DNA of 7,268 nt from assembly GCA_017390825.1 (NCBI GenBank), contig JAFPAK010000006.1, positions 1 to 7,268 of the forward strand, written 5' to 3'. This document shows positions 4,123 to 7,268 of this stretch, one piece after another. Position numbers and translations under genes: made by a program. The notes beneath the pieces are model-generated. The model did no database searches. It saw nothing but the letters and a program-made list of their open reading frames with translations, and was not told where the DNA came from. This DNA comes from Clostridia bacterium. Its GTDB lineage: Bacteria; Bacillota_A; Clostridia; Oscillospirales; Acutalibacteraceae. Each line of letters starts with the position of its first letter. Positions within the stretch are counted from its first letter, which is position 1.

Positions 4123-4749
4123 ATGGGTATGCCCGTACTGATCTACGGCAAATCGGGGAGTGGAAAGAGCCGCAGCCTGAAAGAGTTTGCCGAAGACGAG
4201 ATTTTTTTAGTAAATGTTGAGCGAAAATATTTACCGTTCCGCAAGAAGTTTAAATATATATATGAATCCGACGACGCCGAAAAAATCAAAGCAGGCTTGA
4301 AAAAAATGCCTACAAAAGCCGCCATCATCGATGACGCAGGCTATATTTTGACCAACATTTTTATGCGGGGAAATTCGAAGAAAAAAACAGGCGGCGATGT
4401 TTTCGACTTGTACAATCGTATCGGCTACGAGTTTTGGAACTTGTTTGAGTTCATCAAAACAGATCTGCCAAAAGACGTAATTGTATATATTATTATGCAC
4501 GATGAAACTGACGATTATGGCAACACAAAGCTTAAAATGCTCGGCAAATTGCTTGAGCAAAAAGTCTGTGTCGAGGGAATGGTGACTATATGCCTGCGCT
4601 GTTTTACAGACGAAAAAGGGCATCATTTTCTCACGAACACAGATGGCAATGACATCACAAAGTCACCCGAAGAAATGTTTACAGACAAAGTCATTGACAA
4701 TGACTTAAAGTTTGTTGATGATACGATAAGAAAATATTATGAAATTTAA
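4123..4749 (+). CDS. P-loop ATPase of phage recombination modules (Sak4/RecA-like or AAA)
   Basis: GTG 4114 overlaps the Shine-Dalgarno GAGGTG (4111-4116); ATG 4123, 6 bases after it, is the better start and gives 208 residues. Walker A G-K-S-G-S-G-K-S is at residues 9-16, right at the N-terminus, and Walker B A-I-I-D-D-A-G-Y at 67-74. V-I-V-Y-I-I-M-H-D-E (119-128) is in the position of a sensor strand. Such minimal RecA-core ATPases next to Gp157 and an SSB-like gene are annotated as AAA ATP-binding proteins, and many are related to the Sak4 single-strand-annealing mediators. The likely role is ATP-dependent loading or remodelling on single-stranded DNA. Sak4 membership versus another AAA family cannot be settled by eye. 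Confidence 0.85.
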   Translation: MGMPVLIYGKSGSGKSRSLKEFAEDEIFLVNVERKYLPFRKKFKYIYESDDAEKIKAGLKKMPTKAAIIDDAGYILTNIFMRGNSKKKTGGDVFDLYNRIGYEFWNLFEFIKTDLPKDVIVYIIMHDETDDYGNTKLKMLGKLLEQKVCVEGMVTICLRCFTDEKGHHFLTNTDGNDITKSPEEMFTDKVIDNDLKFVDDTIRKYYEI

Positions 4750-4769
4750 TAATAAGAGAGGTTTTAGAA

Positions 4770-5363
4770 ATGAAAGGATTACCCGACTACAACAACATTC
4801 CCGAGTATACAGACTCCGTTAAACTCCCTGCTGGGGCGTACGAAATCACCATAAGTAGGGCAGAGGAGAAAAGCGACAAAACAGGCGATCAGCTTTGTAT
4901 TCTGTTTGATATTTCAAACGGTGAATACGCAAACTATTATATGGATAAATTTAAAGCTGAGAAAAGGTCTTACCCCGATAAAGCAAAATACAAGGGCGTT
5001 CTCCGCTTGTGGTATCCAAACGGCGGGCAGTACGATGACAGCAACAAAAAGCGCATGAAAACTACACTTGAACGCATAAAGCAGAGCAATAACCTGCGTA
5101 TTGACTTTTCAAAAGACTGGGACGGCGCAGCTCTCAAAGGCTGTAAGGTCGGAATGATATTCCGTGAGCAAGAATGGAGCTACAACGGCATGACAGGTAT
5201 GACAGCACAGCCTTATCAGGTCATCACGCTTGATGCACTCAAAAACGGCGATTTTACCCTGCCGAACCCGAAATATCTATCACCCAGTGATAACGATAAC
5301 TATGTACCGAATAACAACTTTGTGCCGCTTGAAACTCCTGCTCCTGATGATCTGCCGTTTTAA
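4770..5363 (+). CDS. DUF669 family single-stranded-DNA-binding-like protein
   Basis: ATG 4770 has AGAGAGG (4755-4761) 8 bases upstream. The 197-residue product begins with a short N-terminal arm and L-P-A-G-A-Y-E-I-T-I-S-R-A, continues through L-R-L-W-Y-P-N and G-C-K-V-G-M-I-F-R-E-Q-E-W, then a disordered Asn/Pro/Asp-rich linker (about 170-190) ending in D-D-L-P-F. The linker plus acidic tip is the hallmark of bacterial SSB C-termini (DDDIPF in E. coli), which recruit replication and repair proteins. DUF669 proteins sit between the ATPase and helicase in many Firmicutes phages and are regarded as phage SSB equivalents. It would coat single-stranded DNA and contact the helicase, ATPase or host proteins. 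Confidence 0.87.
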   Translation: MKGLPDYNNIPEYTDSVKLPAGAYEITISRAEEKSDKTGDQLCILFDISNGEYANYYMDKFKAEKRSYPDKAKYKGVLRLWYPNGGQYDDSNKKRMKTTLERIKQSNNLRIDFSKDWDGAALKGCKVGMIFREQEWSYNGMTGMTAQPYQVITLDALKNGDFTLPNPKYLSPSDNDNYVPNNNFVPLETPAPDDLPF

Positions 5364-5365
5364 AA

Positions 5366-6754
5366 ATGGAGCTTAGAGACTATCAAAAAGACCTTATCGA
5401 ACGATTTTTTTCTGCATTGGATAACGGCTATAAAGCCCCTTGTATTGTACTGCCTTGCGGCGGCGGTAAGTCCATTATCCTTGCGGAAATCGCACGGCGA
5501 TACACTGCAAACTATAAAGATGTATTGTTTTTAGTGCACCGACAAGAGTTGGTAAGGCAGATATTTTCAACATTCGTTCGTTACGGCGTTAAAATGGATT
5601 TTTGCGAAATCGCTATGGTTCAAACGCTCACACGACACGTTAAATCAACTCGGAAACCCGAGCTGATAATAACAGACGAAAATCATCATTCTTTAGCTAA
5701 ATCATATAAACACATTTACAATTATTTTTCAGACGTTCCCCGAATAGGTGTGACAGCGACGCCGGAAAGAATAGACGGGTCCGGCTTGCAAGATGTAAAT
5801 GACATATTAATCGAGGGTGTAACGGCTAAATGGCTGATAGATAACGGCTATTTAGCACCGTATGACTATTACGCTCCTGCTGTTGAAATGCCGAAATTCC
5901 ATACCCGAAACGGCGATTTTATACAGTCTGAAGTCGCAGGATTTTTTGAAAAAAACAAAACTAAAATCTACGGTGATGTAATTAAACATTATCGAAGAAT
6001 CGCAGACGGAAAGCAAACTATTTGCTATCTTCCGACCGTGGAATTTTCGAGAAGAACAGCGGAAAATTTTACTGCAAACGGAATACCGTCAGCGCATATT
6101 GACGGAACTACACCGCAGAGGGAACGAGAACAGGCGATAGAAGATTTCAGGCAAGGTAAAATTAAAATACTTTGCAATGTCGATATTGTTTCCGAGGGCT
6201 TTGACGTACCCGACTGCGAATGCGTCATTCTTTTACGTCCTACGAAGTCGCTGATTTTGTACACTCAGCAGTCTATGAGATGTATGCGGTATAAACCGGG
6301 AAAGCGTGCGATAATCATAGATCACGTCAACAATATCGGTCGTTTTGGTTTTCCGGATCGGGAAAGGGAATGGCTTTTAGAGGGACACCCACACAAAAAA
6401 AGCGAAAGCGAACAGCCGATGAAAGTCTGTAAGATGTGCTATGCAGCAGTGCCGATAAGCACAAGAGTTTGCCCGATCTGCGGCACGGAATTTGACTTTG
6501 AAAAGCATGACAAACAAAAGGTCGATACAGACCTTATAAAGCTTGACAGCACAAAAAATAGGGTTAAATACTACTTAACTCCTGCCGAATGTCAGACGGT
6601 TGAGGAGCTTAAAGCGTACGCAAAAATGAAAGGCTATAAGCCCGGTTGGGTGTACTATCAGCAAAAGCAAAGGGGGTGGCTCGGTGGTGAAAAACGAAGA
6701 AACGAAACTGCAAGACGCTATCCGTGCAGAGCTATCGAAGGCTGGAATAGTTAG
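5366..6754 (+). CDS. Superfamily 2 DEAD/DEAH-type DNA helicase with C-terminal zinc ribbon
   Basis: ATG 5366 comes two bases after the DUF669 stop with no clear Shine-Dalgarno, so it probably depends on reinitiation. The 462-residue product has Q-motif-like L-R-D-Y-Q (3-7), Walker A P-C-G-G-G-K-S (30-36), D-E-N-H (104-107) in the DEAH position, T-A-T-P (130-133), motif V D-I-V-S-E-G-F-D-V-P (273-282) and motif VI Q-S-M-R-C-M-R (302-308; the usual Gly before the first Arg is Met). A zinc ribbon follows (C355xxC358 and C369xxC372), then a C-terminal stretch with G-W-V-Y-Y. It resembles RecG/UvsW-style phage helicases that unwind or branch-migrate DNA. The last 23 residues (from about 440) are encoded inside the nuclease gene and look like a tail beyond the family's usual G-W ending. 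Confidence 0.93.
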   Translation: MELRDYQKDLIERFFSALDNGYKAPCIVLPCGGGKSIILAEIARRYTANYKDVLFLVHRQELVRQIFSTFVRYGVKMDFCEIAMVQTLTRHVKSTRKPELIITDENHHSLAKSYKHIYNYFSDVPRIGVTATPERIDGSGLQDVNDILIEGVTAKWLIDNGYLAPYDYYAPAVEMPKFHTRNGDFIQSEVAGFFEKNKTKIYGDVIKHYRRIADGKQTICYLPTVEFSRRTAENFTANGIPSAHIDGTTPQREREQAIEDFRQGKIKILCNVDIVSEGFDVPDCECVILLRPTKSLILYTQQSMRCMRYKPGKRAIIIDHVNNIGRFGFPDREREWLLEGHPHKKSESEQPMKVCKMCYAAVPISTRVCPICGTEFDFEKHDKQKVDTDLIKLDSTKNRVKYYLTPAECQTVEELKAYAKMKGYKPGWVYYQQKQRGWLGGEKRRNETARRYPCRAIEGWNS

Positions 6755-7007
6755 GCGTAATAATGTCGGCACGTTTCTTACAATCAATGGAAATCCTATC
6801 AATATAGGACTGCCTGGAGAGGCTGATTTAACGCTTTTTCAAAGGAGCGGTAAAACTATATTCATTGAAGTAAAAACACCCACAGGGCGGCAGAGCAAAC
6901 AGCAGAGGGCATTTCAAAAGCGTGTCGAAGAACTGGGATTTAAGTACAAAATCGTTCGCAGTTTAGATGATGCAAAAAATTTGATTTTAGAGGTGTCAAA
7001 TGAGTGA
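6684..7007 (+). CDS. VRR-NUC domain nuclease
   Basis: GTG 6684 (or the adjacent GTG 6687) follows the G-rich site AAGGGGGTGG (6670-6679). The 107-residue product is a stand-alone VRR-NUC domain, a PD-(D/E)XK-type fold. V-R-R-N-N-V-G (23-29) is the N-terminal signature, G-L-P-G-E-A-D-L (42-49) supplies the catalytic Asp, E-V-K-T (62-65) the E-x-K pair, and G-R-Q-S-K-Q-Q (68-74) the conserved Gln region. Phage members are thought to cut branched DNA such as replication or recombination intermediates, as the related FAN1 domain does. Placement directly behind the helicase, overlapping it by 71 bases, suggests a joint helicase-nuclease function (inference). The last 8 bases overlap the next gene. 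Confidence 0.92.
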   Translation: MVKNEETKLQDAIRAELSKAGIVRRNNVGTFLTINGNPINIGLPGEADLTLFQRSGKTIFIEVKTPTGRQSKQQRAFQKRVEELGFKYKIVRSLDDAKNLILEVSNE

Positions 7008-7268
7008 TTTAGGTGGATTCATTGTCATTTACCGAGATATATTAAACTGGGAATGGTACACTGATGTTAACACGGCTCATTTGTTTGTGCACTGCATTTT
7101 GAAAGCCAATCACACCGACGCTAATTGGCGAGGAGTCGAGATAAAAAGAGGTAGCTTTATCACAAGTTTGCAATCACTATCCACAGAAACAGGTTTGACC
7201 GTCAAACAGGTGCGAAATTCCCTTGAAAAATTAGAAAAAACAGGGGAAGTGGCAAACTGCTCAACCTC
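7000..7268 (+). CDS. Phage replication initiator (DnaD-like, winged-helix N-terminus), partial
   Basis: ATG 7000 follows AGAGGTG (6989-6995) and overlaps the nuclease stop by 8 bases. The frame is open to the window end (89 codons visible), so the 3' part is missing. The visible part reads G-G-F-I-V-I-Y-R-D-I-L-N-W-E-W-Y-T-D-V-N-T-A-H-L, then R-G-S-F-I-T-S-L-Q-S-L-S-T-E-T-G-L-T-V-K-Q-V-R-N-S-L-E-K-L; the second half is a winged-helix unit with recognition helix V-K-Q-V-R-N-S-L. This is the usual start of Firmicutes phage replisome organizers / DnaD-domain proteins, which bind the phage origin and recruit helicase loader. In such phages the origin is often inside or just after this gene, which would lie beyond the window. 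Confidence 0.85.
   Translation, partial: MSDLGGFIVIYRDILNWEWYTDVNTAHLFVHCILKANHTDANWRGVEIKRGSFITSLQSLSTETGLTVKQVRNSLEKLEKTGEVANCST

Noticed and set aside
5366..7007. A frameshifted helicase-nuclease fusion
   Set aside because: The nuclease has its own G-rich ribosome binding site and GTG start and a complete domain, so two separate genes with an overlap explain the data better.

Overview
The window reads as the early, left-to-right part of a bacteriophage or prophage genome from a Gram-positive (Bacillota, probably gut Clostridia) host. This rests on the AT-leaning composition, strong AGGAGG-type ribosome binding sites, GTG and ATG starts, very compact genes with 4- to 8-base overlaps, and a gene order typical of Clostridia siphophages: small regulators, then a Gp157-like protein, a P-loop ATPase, a DUF669-type SSB, an SF2 helicase, a VRR-NUC nuclease and a replication initiator. 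All protein genes are on the + strand.

Region 1 (1-400): a strong promoter (TTGACA, 17-base spacer, TAATAT) has a near-perfect palindrome filling its spacer, a likely operator. A 73-aa acidic protein follows, then about 85 bases without a gene that can fold into a structured RNA (a GAAA-capped hairpin inside an outer helix, then a second hairpin) just before the next ribosome binding site.

Region 2 (391-2078): a small HTH regulator whose Shine-Dalgarno points to an ATA start, a 22-aa micro-ORF, a 107-aa phage protein, a 46-aa zinc ribbon, a short C5-cytosine-methyltransferase-like protein and an 82-aa unknown. Most are joined by stop/start overlaps and are probably translationally coupled.

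Region 3 (2083-3373): a 399-aa PP-loop (PAPS-reductase-like) protein carrying a CC...CxxC cysteine set like that of iron-sulfur APS reductases. It is followed by a gap holding a compact minus-strand unit: a TTGACA-N17-TAATAT promoter pointing left and, about 20 bases beyond it, a GC-rich hairpin followed by seven T. Together they predict an RNA of about 55 nt on the strand opposite to every gene. This is the most unexpected signal in the window.

Region 4 (3374-7268): a CxxC/CxxC zinc protein and then the DNA replication/recombination cassette. Gp157-like protein, ATPase, SSB-like DUF669 (ending DDLPF), DEAD/DEAH-type helicase with a zinc ribbon, and VRR-NUC (overlapping the helicase gene by 71 bases) lead into a winged-helix replication initiator cut by the window end.

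As a whole the genes suggest early takeover: repressible transcription, possible DNA modification (methyltransferase-like and PP-loop proteins), and then assembly of a helicase/SSB/nuclease machinery with an initiator that would recruit host replication proteins. No integrase, structural gene, tRNA, CRISPR array or insertion sequence is visible.
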